A stretch of 64,000 nt of DNA from Glandiceps talaboti. Taxonomy: Eukaryota; Hemichordata; Enteropneusta; Spengelidae. Shown in pieces: positions 1 through 11,400 of the stretch; within the stretch, counting starts at the first letter, position 1, and every line of letters starts with the position of its first letter. Position numbers and translations under genes: made by a program. The stretch covers positions 7,856,101-7,920,100 of the forward strand of contig NC_135550.1 in assembly GCF_964340395.1 (NCBI RefSeq). The letters are read 5' to 3'. The notes beneath the pieces are model-generated. The model did not search any database, was not told the origin of the DNA, and saw only the letters and a list, made by a program, of their open reading frames with translations.

Positions 1-138
1 GTTGTTTTTTGTATGGATGAGTATATACTGAAACATACATATTTCAATAATATACAGCCTCCATAGATTAATTATTTATTTGGTGAGAATGGTGTCTTCA
101 TTTACTAATTCAATTTTGTGTTTGGGTTTGTGTATGTT

Positions 139-176
139 TATATTTATTTATTTATTTATTTATTTTTATTTATTTA
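139..176. repeat. (TATT)n microsatellite
   Basis: Short run of TTTA/TATT units upstream of the first visible exon, inside an intron of the Ig-domain gene. Positions 1-299 hold nothing else that I recognise. Confidence 0.8.
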
Positions 177-299
177 TAATTGCTTTTTATATATTTATTT
201 TATTTATTTAGGTATTTGTTTTGTAACACTGTTCTCTGGCTTCCTGTGCTAACCTGTCACTTATAATGATATAACGTTGTTTGTTTCTCATTTACACAG

Positions 300-2394
300 G
301 TCACACTAAAATTCTACACAAAAATTCCAATGTTAGGATACCATGTCACCCTGAAATGGTGTCAAAGAATGCAAGGACTCAATGGTTTCAATACAATGCT
401 GCAGCCCATGGTTGGGAGCTGGTGACACCGACGAGGGGGAAGAGATTTCCAGACAGAAAGGGGAATTTGATGATCAAACACATCACAATAAACGATGAAG
501 GCACTTATAAATGTCACATGAACAATGAGAATGGTGTTGTAATGGCTGAAGCAATCTGGCATTTCAAAGGTACATGTGTATGTACATCCTTTCTCACTAA
601 AACTGTCACAAGGCAGTGAACAGTTTTCATCACTCGGTTGAATATTACTTTTCTTTGCAGGTGTGTTCAGTCATCATGACTCAAACGATATGCCGTCCCA
701 TTACACTTTCATCATAGATCTCGGAGTAGCCTATTTACGGCGTTTACAGTATATTCCGTCCAATCTCTCCTAAGTATGAGAGATTGAATGGAATATACTG
801 TAAGTGCCGTAAACAGGCTAATCTTGGAGGGGCCCCTTCTAAGAGCTATACTCTCACCAACCTTCTCTTTGTTGTAAGGGGTATAGCCAGTGAGGGCGCC
901 CTGACATGACACATCTTACAGACTGCATTTCCTTAGACTTATTAGGCTGGCAGTTGATCATGAGCTGAAGTAACATAACAGAAGTATCCAACATGTCTTA
1001 TTGATCTTTGGATACAACACTAAAATTTGTGAACTATTGAGTACCTTGAGTAATTTAGTCTGTACTGTAAGGTATGCTATGATGGGGCACCCTCACACAT
1101 CAGTCAACCATGAAAGAGCAGGCTGGTGAAGGCAGACACTACTTATCTTACATTCAAGAATAATTTTGGAACTGTCAACTCAAAAGTGATTCTATGCAGA
1201 ACATACTATTAAACATCAATTGTTCTGCTAGTGATAAGTACTTGTTTAGGGAGAGGGTTGTAATTCAAAACACAATAGCCAAATGTCCAAAATTACACAA
1301 AATAAAAAGGAGAATGACATCTTTTGCTATCCATCCATCCATCTTTCAATCTAGTCTAGATGCTTGACCTTCAGGCTTTCCTCTGATACGACAAGTGATA
1401 GACTGCTTTCAATCCTGTTTGCTTAACTTGTATGTTTTTTGTGTACAAATACCCCCACCCCCACCCCCTCATGGTTGAGAGAGGACTACATATCTGTATG
1501 TTATATTTTTTGTCAGTTGGAAGCAAATTAAACATGGGAGCTGTTGGTGGTGGTAGTACTGGTGTCGTCATGGTAATACTCATTCCACTGACTGCATGGT
1601 TAATATATAGATACTGCAAAAAGTAAGTAGTTGAACTCAGTTATGTTGCCATCAGTGTGCCCTGAGCAAATTTGACGTACAGCAATTTCTTGTCATGCAC
1701 CAAAAGATTATATTAATCATCCATCAAATTGTCTTGTTATTATACTGGTTGCCGAGCAAACTTTTTACATGTTGCTAAGGCAAAGCAATCTTATTCCATC
1801 TTGCTATGCAAATTATTCATGTTGCCATGCAACTTTTTTTAGAACTGCTTTCATAAACAAAGAACTCTTTTGAACTATAATGGGCAATTAAATTATGTCA
1901 ACTAGTTCATTTAGTGTTTTTCTTGAATACAATAAGATGTACAGCTCATTTCAAGTTAACATTCGCCAGTCATCATCAGTCAGAAACCAATAAGAAAGTG
2001 CATGTTCTACACTAAAGATAGCAGGATTGCAAATTCTTGCTACATTTGATCTAAACCAGTCTACATACTGCAACTAGACCCAGACACGTGGGTGCCAATG
2101 TTTTGACATCTGTATGGTGGCACGTTAGTTCATTTCATGTACCAGACAAAACGTCACAAGAAACTCTATTCATTCCATCTTGCTATCTTTAAGTGTAGCA
2201 TGTGTAGTTTCTTATTGGTTGCTGCATGGTTGTATCAAACAGAGCCGGTGAACAGTAACTCGAAACTGGCTGTATCAATTTCTATTTGCAGGAAGAAAGA
2301 TTCTGAATACACAACTGGAAGAAGAGAACGTAAGGGTCACCTAGACGAAGATGACTACTATGACGATGATTATGATTATGGTAATTTGGACTGA
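300..2394 (+). CDS. Ig-domain single-pass membrane protein, 3' end (5' exons outside window)
   Basis: Three exons join in phase. Exon 300-569 follows a TTTACACAG acceptor and holds one whole Ig domain: Cys in IPCHP, Trp in TQWFQ, and the DEGTYKC motif before the second Cys. Its boundaries are phase 1-1, as is usual for Ig exons. Exon 1517-1622 encodes a Gly-rich linker (GAVGGGSTG) and one hydrophobic segment (VVMVILIPLTAWLIY), then a basic stop-transfer YRYCKK. Exon 2292-2394 encodes a short cytoplasmic tail that is basic first and then very acidic and Tyr-rich (DEDDYYDDDYDY), ending at TGA 2392-2394. The signal peptide and any earlier Ig domains must lie upstream of the window. An adhesion or cell-surface receptor role is inferred only from the architecture; I do not recognise the family. 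Position 661 also has a good acceptor and an open frame (VFSHHDSNDMPS) that might be an optional exon, but I see no convincing donor. Confidence 0.72.
727..820. repeat. 43-bp inverted-repeat hairpin
   Basis: Left arm 727-769 and right arm 778-820 are reverse complements with about four mismatches, separated by 8 bases. It lies in the intron between the Ig exon and the membrane-segment exon. It could be a small foldback transposon relic or a pre-miRNA-like hairpin. Confidence 0.85.
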
Positions 2395-2488
2395 ATACAG
2401 TCCTCTCAAAGACTTCAACATTATAACTTATTTAATCAGGTTTTCTATTCGTATTTTACTCTCTTATAATACTAGCATTTTAAGATAA

Positions 2489-2494
2489 AATAAA
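2489..2494 (+). promoter_or_regulatory. Poly(A) signal AATAAA of the Ig-domain gene
   Basis: Canonical AATAAA 95 bases after the TGA stop, which fits a short 3' UTR. A T-rich stretch follows at about 2537. Confidence 0.65.
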
Positions 2495-2563
2495 GTTGAA
2501 AGTAAATCCCAACAAGAAACTTGAGTTCACACTACTTTTTTTTTTTTTACCACAAATGCCTGT

Positions 2564-2898
2564 ATTAAAGTGGCCATATGGATGACAAATAGGTATTTAT
2601 TTGGGATTTTTGTTTCATGAAACAATTCTACTATAATTTCCTACTTGAAAAAAAAAGAAGAAAGTGAAACAACATATACCAAGTCCTTGATTGTTACTCA
2701 ATCATTTTTTTTGTTTAAATGTGTAAAAATGTTTGCTATTGTACACACAATAACACATTTTTCAGAGACTTTCTAGCTTTTTGCAATTTATTGAGTTACA
2801 ATCAAGGACTCGGTATATGTAGTTTCACATTCTTCTTTTTTTCAAGTCGGAAAATTCCAAAGTGAATACCGATTTGTCACCCCTATAGCCACTTTAAA
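2564..2898. mobile_element. Foldback (MITE-like) element
   Basis: A long imperfect inverted repeat of about 335 bp. The ends are TTAAAGTGGCCATATGGATG and its near reverse complement ending CCACTTTAA. Arms continue for about 140 bases each; inner blocks include GAAGAAAGTGAAAC matching GTTTCACATTCTTC and TCCTTGATTGT matching ACAATCAAGGA. It has no coding capacity. The shape fits a non-autonomous DNA transposon; the family is unknown. Confidence 0.8.
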
Positions 2899-3248
2899 CA
2901 GAGGTAACATCACAGTTTCATTTCACCTGTCAGCACACTTCAGTCCCTACACACTGTTCATGACACGAAGACCTTAGAAGGGTTGCAGAGGATAACCACA
3001 AAGCTCTAATTTCATGGTATGATTAGGAACAATATAAGCAACAATGCCACAACCTGGTTTCATGTCTTTCAAGTTCTTTCAATTTTCTGTCTAAATGCTG
3101 AGAGTTCTGAAAATTGTCAGATATTGGTAACCAAGCTTCAGTAAATAGAATCGTAAAGTCAAGTGTCTGATGACAACCTCAAAAAATATCCAGTATTAAG
3201 ACTGACACCTCATTCTGTACATCTAATGTTCCAACCAACATATTGAAT

Positions 3249-3352
3249 TCAGCTTATTTGCATAAGTCTGAGTTCATTGTGGGATAAATCTCCAGTCCAT
3301 GACAGAAAGATTTAAACACCCTTTCCCACAATGAACTCACATAAATAAGCCA
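3249..3352. repeat. Small foldback repeat
   Basis: The block around 3251-3284 (ending GAGTTCATTGTGGGA) is complementary to 3323-3350 (starting TCCCACAATGAACTC). The spacer is about 40 bases. Non-coding. Confidence 0.7.
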
Positions 3353-4283
3353 AATCAAAGAAGTTGGTTGAAACCTATGACAGATGTACATATATTCCAT
3401 TTAGATTGTAAACTCAGCTGTTTGTAGTACGCAACACTAAACACTGAGAAAGTCTTATCAGAGGTAACAACTTGGCAAACTGATAAATAATTTTGTTGTC
3501 TTCAATTCAACACACACTATTATACCATCGCTGTGTCTACTGATCTACTGTAGACATGGTGACAGTATCACATCACACAAGAAAAATCTGCAAAATGATG
3601 GCATCACCTGCTGGATAAATGAAGTGTATTAATAATATAAATAATGTAGCTAGCAATGATTATGTTTGAAGTATTGTTACATCGCCCTACCATCAATTTT
3701 CATAATTTACTAGTAAGCACTCAAAGGAGAGCATATGGTAGAAGCACTACAAGTTTAAGAGAAATGGATTTGCTCTCCAACAATTAGCTGAACAAAGGGA
3801 GTACTTAAGTGACAATCACCATTTATTGCTGACATTTATTTAATAAAAGAAACACTTCAAATTTTCCTTCTGACTTTATTTGTCATTTCTAAGTCATTCA
3901 GACAGTTAAAGTATGATTATGAAATGGCAGTATCACCAACAGGTACTCCGGTTTTATACCTTTTTTTTTCATTTTTAACATCAACCAATCCATCATTTTT
4001 GAGTTGTTTATGTTTCAGCTAACTTTTTTGAATTCAGTGGACACGTTGACTAATACTGTGCATGCTTCATGTACTAGAACGACATAATGAATGACATCGT
4101 AATGGATGCCAAGTAGGACTCAGATGGAGCGGTTCCTAGTATTTATTGGTTTTGAACAGAAAATGGACTGTTTCGAGTACTTATGTAGTGAATTTGGTAT
4201 TGAAGCTAGGGAATTGACTCTTTATGAGAAAACCATGAGAATAATTGTCAAGAGATTTTAGATTGGCCACGTTCGTTTATAGA

Positions 4284-4413
4284 ATTGTAGCTTTGTTTTT
4301 CTTTGCACACCGCATAATATAATAAACAGTAAAACGAACAATGTTGAGTCACACAAAATAAAATATACAAATTAAATTTTAAAAAGAATTGTAAATAAAA
4401 ACAAAGCTACAAT
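4284..4413. repeat. Foldback with perfect 17-bp arms
   Basis: ATTGTAGCTTTGTTTTT at 4284-4300 is the exact reverse complement of 4397-4413. The spacer is AT-rich with no coding frame. Possibly a very short MITE. Confidence 0.7.
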
Positions 4414-5221
4414 TATTGCAGCTAAGTGTAACCAGGCATCAATGAACCTGCCCTAGTTTATCAAATATCAATATCATTATTCCAATTTCCAGACTACTCA
4501 ATAATTTGAATAAATGAATAATGAAATTCATTAAAATACATTTTATTGAATATTTCACTTTAAAAATTTTGTACGACATCTCGAGTGTGAAGGTGTGATT
4601 ATGGTAGTCTGTAGAACTCGAGCGAACTGTTACATGTAATGTGTGAGTCACTGTACTTTGACAGTTACATGCACACGTTCCAGGGAGAATAAATAAATAT
4701 CAAATGAATCACATCAGCTGGCTCATTAATATTCATGAGTGACCATATTCCAAGAAATTATTTCGTGGCCATAGAATGGTCACTTTCACATTATCGTGCT
4801 AAGAACTTCTCCTAGACAATCAAAATATTTTTACCATGGACAATCGATCGAGCTTTGTTGCATGATTACCTGGCATTTCAATATACACAAACTCGTCGAC
4901 CCCCATGCTCTTCCTTCTACAACGCCGCCATTTTTCACTTGGGGAACCAAAATACGCATGTGCAAGAATTATGTACTAATGAATTGTGGGTATTCTGATT
5001 TGACCATTCTGAAAAAGGTTGGGGTTTGACTGTACATGTTTAACCGTCCCATCATATCAAGACTGGTGACTTATAGAATTCAAGGAAATTTCTGTAAAAT
5101 ATAACTAAAGCCGTTATAAAAGTATGGAACTATATTTTTTGTCGATAGTCGGCTAAAAATTAAGAACACAAATCAGTGCACTTTGCCGCACACCTTTAAC
5201 TTTTAAATAGAGTAAACTTGA

Positions 5222-5402
5222 CACGTGACCAGCGGCCAATCAACGCTCAGGACCCCCCATAGCAAGTTGTTGTTCCCACACAAGCAAACTCTGATCCAAA
5301 GCAGGCAATTCCACCTGTGTATGAACGTGAAAATTCCACAGAAATTACCCAGGATCGTCGTCGGAGAGAGTCTTAATACCTTGTGAAGGTAGCCTATATA
5401 TA
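5222..5402 (+). promoter_or_regulatory. Probable ARID4 core promoter
   Basis: Upstream of the proposed first ATG (5441) lie an E-box CACGTGAC at 5222-5229, a CCAAT box at 5236-5240 and a TATATATA box at 5395-5402. If the TATA box is used, transcription would start near 5425 and give a 5' UTR of only about 15 bases. That is short, so a TATA-less upstream start is an alternative. Assigned from motifs only. Confidence 0.4.
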
Positions 5403-5440
5403 CCAGTCTTGCTGGTGTAAATATCTTATGTTTTGTCACC

Positions 5441-8400
5441 ATGGTAAGTAAATTATCGCCGTCTTACTTCACCGCGGTGATTTGATGACTCGTACAAGTT
5501 GTCTGAAATTGACCTGTTTTCATCAGCTGGGGTCTGTTTTCCAGACATGTTCCGTTTCGTTACGTGAATTTCAGTGGAAATTTAAGAGAGATACACTGTG
5601 TACTTGAAGACAGTGTGTTTTTCAAGTGATGTGGTGAATTTGAATCAGTTTTATCCATGGAGATCTATCTTCCAACGGCTTTTCTCTCACGTCTGCCAGA
5701 GGAGTCTGAAAGGGTGTTGGAATATATTGCTTCATCATGACAAATATAAGATTGTTTTGCGATGGTATTTGAATGAAAAACCGTGTATATTGTTATCAGA
5801 GACCAACTTTCATCTCATATTGATTAAATTCTAGCTCTCAGACAGAGTATCATGGCTTGGTGATTGACAAGGTATAGTGTGGTCTGTAATGAGAGGCCAG
5901 TCCATTTGACTTTGTGTCACACTGACAGACATGAAATTACAAATGGGGGAAAAGAAATGTCTGGCTTGTATTTCATTATCATATTCGTACATTTTGAGAC
6001 TTTAAACCCACACAACACCCATCAAGACCAAACAGTCGTGAGCTATCCTCAGAATTCTGTTTAAATAAACATGTTTTTAGTCATTTTAGTGAATTCGCAA
6101 AGGGAGACATTTGTTTGGTTTCACCAACAACCAGAAATGCACCAATTTGTCTGAACATAATGCTGATATATACAAACTCATTGTCGATTTTCAAACCCTG
6201 TGATCATTTTGTCACAGCTGTTGAAAGTTGGCAAGAGAAAAGACCTATTGCACTCACATACTTCTGTGCGTCTTATTTCTTTTTGACTTGTCCCCCATAT
6301 AGTTTTTGCATAACTTGACATTTAAATGTATGTCACTGTCACCTTAACAGAAATCTTTCAAACTCACAATAGTTCATAAGCGTATATAGGCTTTATCACA
6401 ACAGTTGTAATATCATTACTTCCATCTACTTTCACAGGCTGCAATTGGAATGGGTCACGAGCCACCATACCTGACGGTAGGAACGGATGTCAGTGCCAAG
6501 TACAGGGGAGCATTCTGTGAGGCCAAGGTTAAATCGGCAAAGAAACTTGTCAAATGCAAGGTAAGGATACTATCACATAGAAAGGCAGATAACTCTATTG
6601 GTAGCAATGGTACCCCACATCCAGTATCAGGACACATCGATAAAGAGTGTTGATCCTGTGTTACATTGATCACAGCATCAAACCAACTTTTTCATTCATA
6701 TTCTACATGTATTCCTGATGAGAGATTGAGAAGGACCATGTATGCGTAAGTATGGATTAATTGCTAAAATGTCTAGCTTTTACAGCTGCATCATAACTCG
6801 ATCGTATACTATTTCTTTGAAAATGACCCCAAAAAGTAATAATGTTCTTTTTACAGTTACATCCCCTACTAGGTATGGCTAGAGCTGTTATACAGAACTT
6901 GAAACATTGCCAAGAAAGTGGGTTGTATTTTTCACAACAATGTTGTTTATCCTTTGAGACATGTCTTAGCATTGTTTTTCTTTTCTCAAGGTGAACTTTA
7001 AAGATGGTTCTACTGCTGTGGTAACAGATGACCAAGTCAAGGGACCACTTCGGGTAAGTACACTTTACATCTTTTGAACATTCTGTGTTACTTTACATCG
7101 TCAATGCCCTATCGCCATTAAGATAGTGACGTTGGTTTTCAGCATTTTCAGCGCAAAGTGGTGTTACTTTTCCATCTATTTGTCTTTTCTACACGGCTCT
7201 CTATAAAAAGAAGGTAAACACAAACCATTATAATGATGGACATGCATGAAGTTACCACTCCACTACTTTTTTGTAGCCATTATCGCAGTACATGTACCAC
7301 ATTCCTAAGTTTTACAAGAGTTTCTTACATTTGTCAGAGCTATATCTCAGATCTGACTGTATTCAGGCTGCCATACAGTGACAGGCGTATGGGCTTGTCA
7401 TGCCAAATAGAGTTATACTATAAAGAAACAGAATTTGGTCATTGCCCACTTTAGTTAGGTCCTAGCTTCCTTTCCTGTTTGTCAGAAATTCACCGTATAG
7501 AACAATGGATGTCTTCCTCCATCAGGAATAGGCACAATTCTTGATGAATAGTAATAATAGATGTTTACCTTTTCAATAGGATATGTTCTGTTTCAGTGGC
7601 AAGCTTGACATATTCAATTGAAACTGACAACTTCTGACAGTTTACGGGAACAGATTTATTGTAATGACCTTTTAGAGGTAGAGTTGGTTGTTGTAGTGTA
7701 AATTTGAGAGACATGCAATGTGATATATATAGTTATCTGTTCCTTGCACCTAGTTGTCATTCGTCTGATTACATTCGTTGGGGAAACTGTGAATTTGAAA
7801 GGTGTACGCTTGCTCTGATGTTTTATCAGAACTTCTGATAAAACAGCAGATATGTAACATCTTGATACATCATTTCTGATGAACGTTTAGTTAATTAGTC
7901 TCGAAGAGGGGGACTATTAGTAAGTTTTACAGTGGGTTCCTGTCCTACATGCAATATCCAATTTCAATCCAACTTGGCACAAATGTGACATGTAATATGG
8001 GACACCATATGTGCATACCACTTTGTTTTGTAACACATACAAAGTTTACTGCGTGGTGATCATATTTCTAGTTAGAAATCAATATTTAGGGCATAAATCA
8101 AAAACTAATTCATAGAGACTTCATTCAAGTGTCTACCCCCTATGATAGGTTTTTTAAAACGATATTGACCTTTGACCTCCATGGTTAGTTATCAAAATCT
8201 AGCCATTTCTTGCCTAACACAGATACTTTGTCATATATATATATATGTTGCCAATTTCTTTTAAGTCCGCCGCTGGTGAGATAGATAGAAGATGAAAAAT
8301 ATATCCGAGATGTTTATGAAAAAAGGCAAAAATCAGTCACACCTTGCCAAAATTTAGTTTCATCAAGCCAGTCTTACGCTTCTTGTACATTTCACAGACA

Positions 8401-11400
8401 TTATGTACATTGAATTAGGAACGAAAATGATCAGTAAGGAGTGGTTTCTCTTTTCTCACATTTCAGGGAGTAATTGTTTACATATCTACTGACCCCATTT
8501 GTCAGAAACAAAGGATGAAACGTTGATTTCTGTCTGCGTGTAAATGTTTTGACATCTCCTAAATAGTGTGATCACCACATTTCTCGAGGGTTATTGGTTC
8601 ATTTCTATCATTCATTTAAAACAATTGTAGCAAATTACCATAACAATCATGTCTTCTGTTATGCAGATCTCTAGTTATTTGTCATCATTACAGACCACAG
8701 ACATACATGTAGCTAACAGCTGTGACAGTGGCCTAATGATGTACATGTAGGTTGTATTTTCCTATATAATGCACATTACTCTATTTCCAGTTTCTTTCAT
8801 CAACACGTTTTGTTCGTAGAAAAGATTGTTAAAATTGGGCTCAAAGTTAAGTTTTCAAACGTATATGAAAATACAAAAAGGAAGTATTATTGTATGTCAT
8901 ATATTCATCAATCAAACCAAACAATTTTGAAATGATTACTTCTCAAGTAGCATTTTGATATTTATATTTAGTTTGGTTAATCCACAAATAATTGGTAATC
9001 AAGATTTCTTTGAAAATACGAACGCCGTAGTAACATTTATAAAATATCCTCTTGTCAAAAATCTTTGCAGAAGACTGAAGTACAGTCACTTAGGAGACTT
9101 GAGTAACTTCTGACAGACATAATTAGCGATAATTGACCCTAAATCATTAGTGTATTGATTCTCCTTCATTATCCCTTCTAGAGGTTTCTGATTATGTTTC
9201 AACTAACGTCAGGCTGTTCTGAGAAAGGGAGTTGATTCTGTGTAAACTGGATTTTCAGTATGCTGATGGTTTTTGGTTTACTGTTGAATTTTAAATGAAC
9301 ATGTAATTTTCTTTTTAACATGCAGTAATTTCATTGAATGTTTTAAACTGTGTTTCTGCTCTGTGTGGAATAAGATACTGTTAGTGTCAATTCTTTTGGC
9401 CAAAGTGCATTTTGATCCAGGGCTGAAATTTAGCAGTAGTCCAGGGGTTCCTAGACTACTAAACATTATATCTAGACTACCAAATTAGCAGTAGTTCATA
9501 ACATAGACTACTAAATATTGTATCTAGACTACCAAATTAGCAGTAGTCCATAACATAGATTACTAAACATTATATCTAGACTACCAAATTAGCAGTAGTC
9601 CATAACATAGACTACTAAATATTATATCTCGACTACCAAATTAGCAGTAGTCCATAACATAGATTACTAAACATTATATCTAGACTACCAAATTAGCAGT
9701 AGTCCATAACATAGACTACTAAATATTATATCTAGACTACCAAATTAGCAGTAGTCCATAACATAGACTACTAAATATTATATCTAGACTACCAAATTAG
9801 CAGTAGTCCATAACATAGACTACTAAATATTATATCTAGACTACCAAATTAGCAGTAGTCCATAACATAGACTACTAAATATTATATCTAGACTACCAAA
9901 TTAGCAGTAGTCCATAACATAGACTACTAAATATTATATCTAGACTACCAAATTAGCAGTAGTCCATAACATAGACTACTAAATATTATATCTAGACTAC
10001 CAAATTAGCAGTAGTCCATAACATAGACTACTAAATATTATATCTAGACTACCAAATTAGCAGTAGTCCATAACATAGACTACTAAATATTATATCTAGA
10101 CTACCAAATTAGCAGTAGTCCATAACATAGACTACTAAATATTATATCTCGACTACCAAATTAGCAGTAGTCCATAACATAGATTACTAAACATTATATC
10201 TAGACTACCAAATTAGCAGTAGTTCATAGCATAGACTACTAAACATTGTATCTACATGTAGATACCAAATTAGCAGTAGTCCATAACATAGACTACTAAA
10301 CATTATATCTAGACTACCAAATTAGCAGTAGTCCATGGCACATAGACTACTAAACATTATATCTAGACTACCAAATTAGCAGTAGTCCATGGCACATAGA
10401 CTACTAAACATTGTATCTAGACTACCAAATTAGCAGTAGTCCAGGACACATAGACTACTAAACATTGTATGTAGACTACCCAATTAGCAGTAGTCCATGG
10501 CACATAGACTACTAAACATTGTATCTAGACTACCAAATTAGCAGTAGTCCATGGCACATAGACTACTAAACATTGTATCTAGACTACCAAATTAGCAGTA
10601 GTCCAGGACACATAGACTACTAAACATTGTATGTAGACTACCCAATTAGCAGTAGTCCATGGCACATAGACTACTAAACATTGTATCTAGACTACCAAAT
10701 TAGCAGTAGTCCATGGCACATAGACTACTAAACATTGTATCTAGACTACCAAATTAGCAGTAGTCCAGGACACATAGACTACTAAACATTGTATCTAGAC
10801 TACCAAATTAGCAGTAGTCCAGTGCACATAGACTACTAAACATTGTATCTAGACTACCAAATTAGCAGTAGTCCATGGCACATAGACTACTAAACATTGT
10901 ATCTAGACTACCAAATTAGCAGTAGTCCAGGACACATAGACTACTAAAAATTGTATCTAGACTACCAAATGTATAATGGTGGTACTAGTAGTCGTTTAGA
11001 CCAATAGAACTCAACAGAACAGTTCACCTGGCTAAATCTAGAAGTTAAATTCAAGCCCCAATTAGGACAAGTCAAACAACCACTTTCATAGCTGTGAAGT
11101 CCTTTCACCCTATAAAAGCATGGTTTCGTGTAAATCTGTGTTAATTACACCCATAAGTTACATACACGTAGGGTTAGGAAGGGAAATGTTTGAACATAAA
11201 ACTTTACAAAAGGATATGTTTAAGACTACATCTTGAGACATGCACTCAGTGATTACTTGATAGTATTAGGGTCAACCCTAATGCACAGATTTCAAAATTG
11301 TGCTCAGTGATTTCTGTGTACTGTTTAGTAAAATGAAAACTACCAGGTACATGTTGCTATTACCGGTGATCATGTACAATTTTATAATCGGTGTAGATTT

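Larger units (their letters stand above)
2899..5200. other. Intergenic stretch between the Ig gene and ARID4
   Basis: No gene seen. The stretch contains two small foldbacks (entered separately) and AT-rich unique-looking DNA. The short open frames here lack splice or codon support. Confidence 0.5.

Noticed and set aside
9430-10985. CRISPR-like regular array
   Set aside because: No unique spacers; units are fully tandem and the genome is animal.
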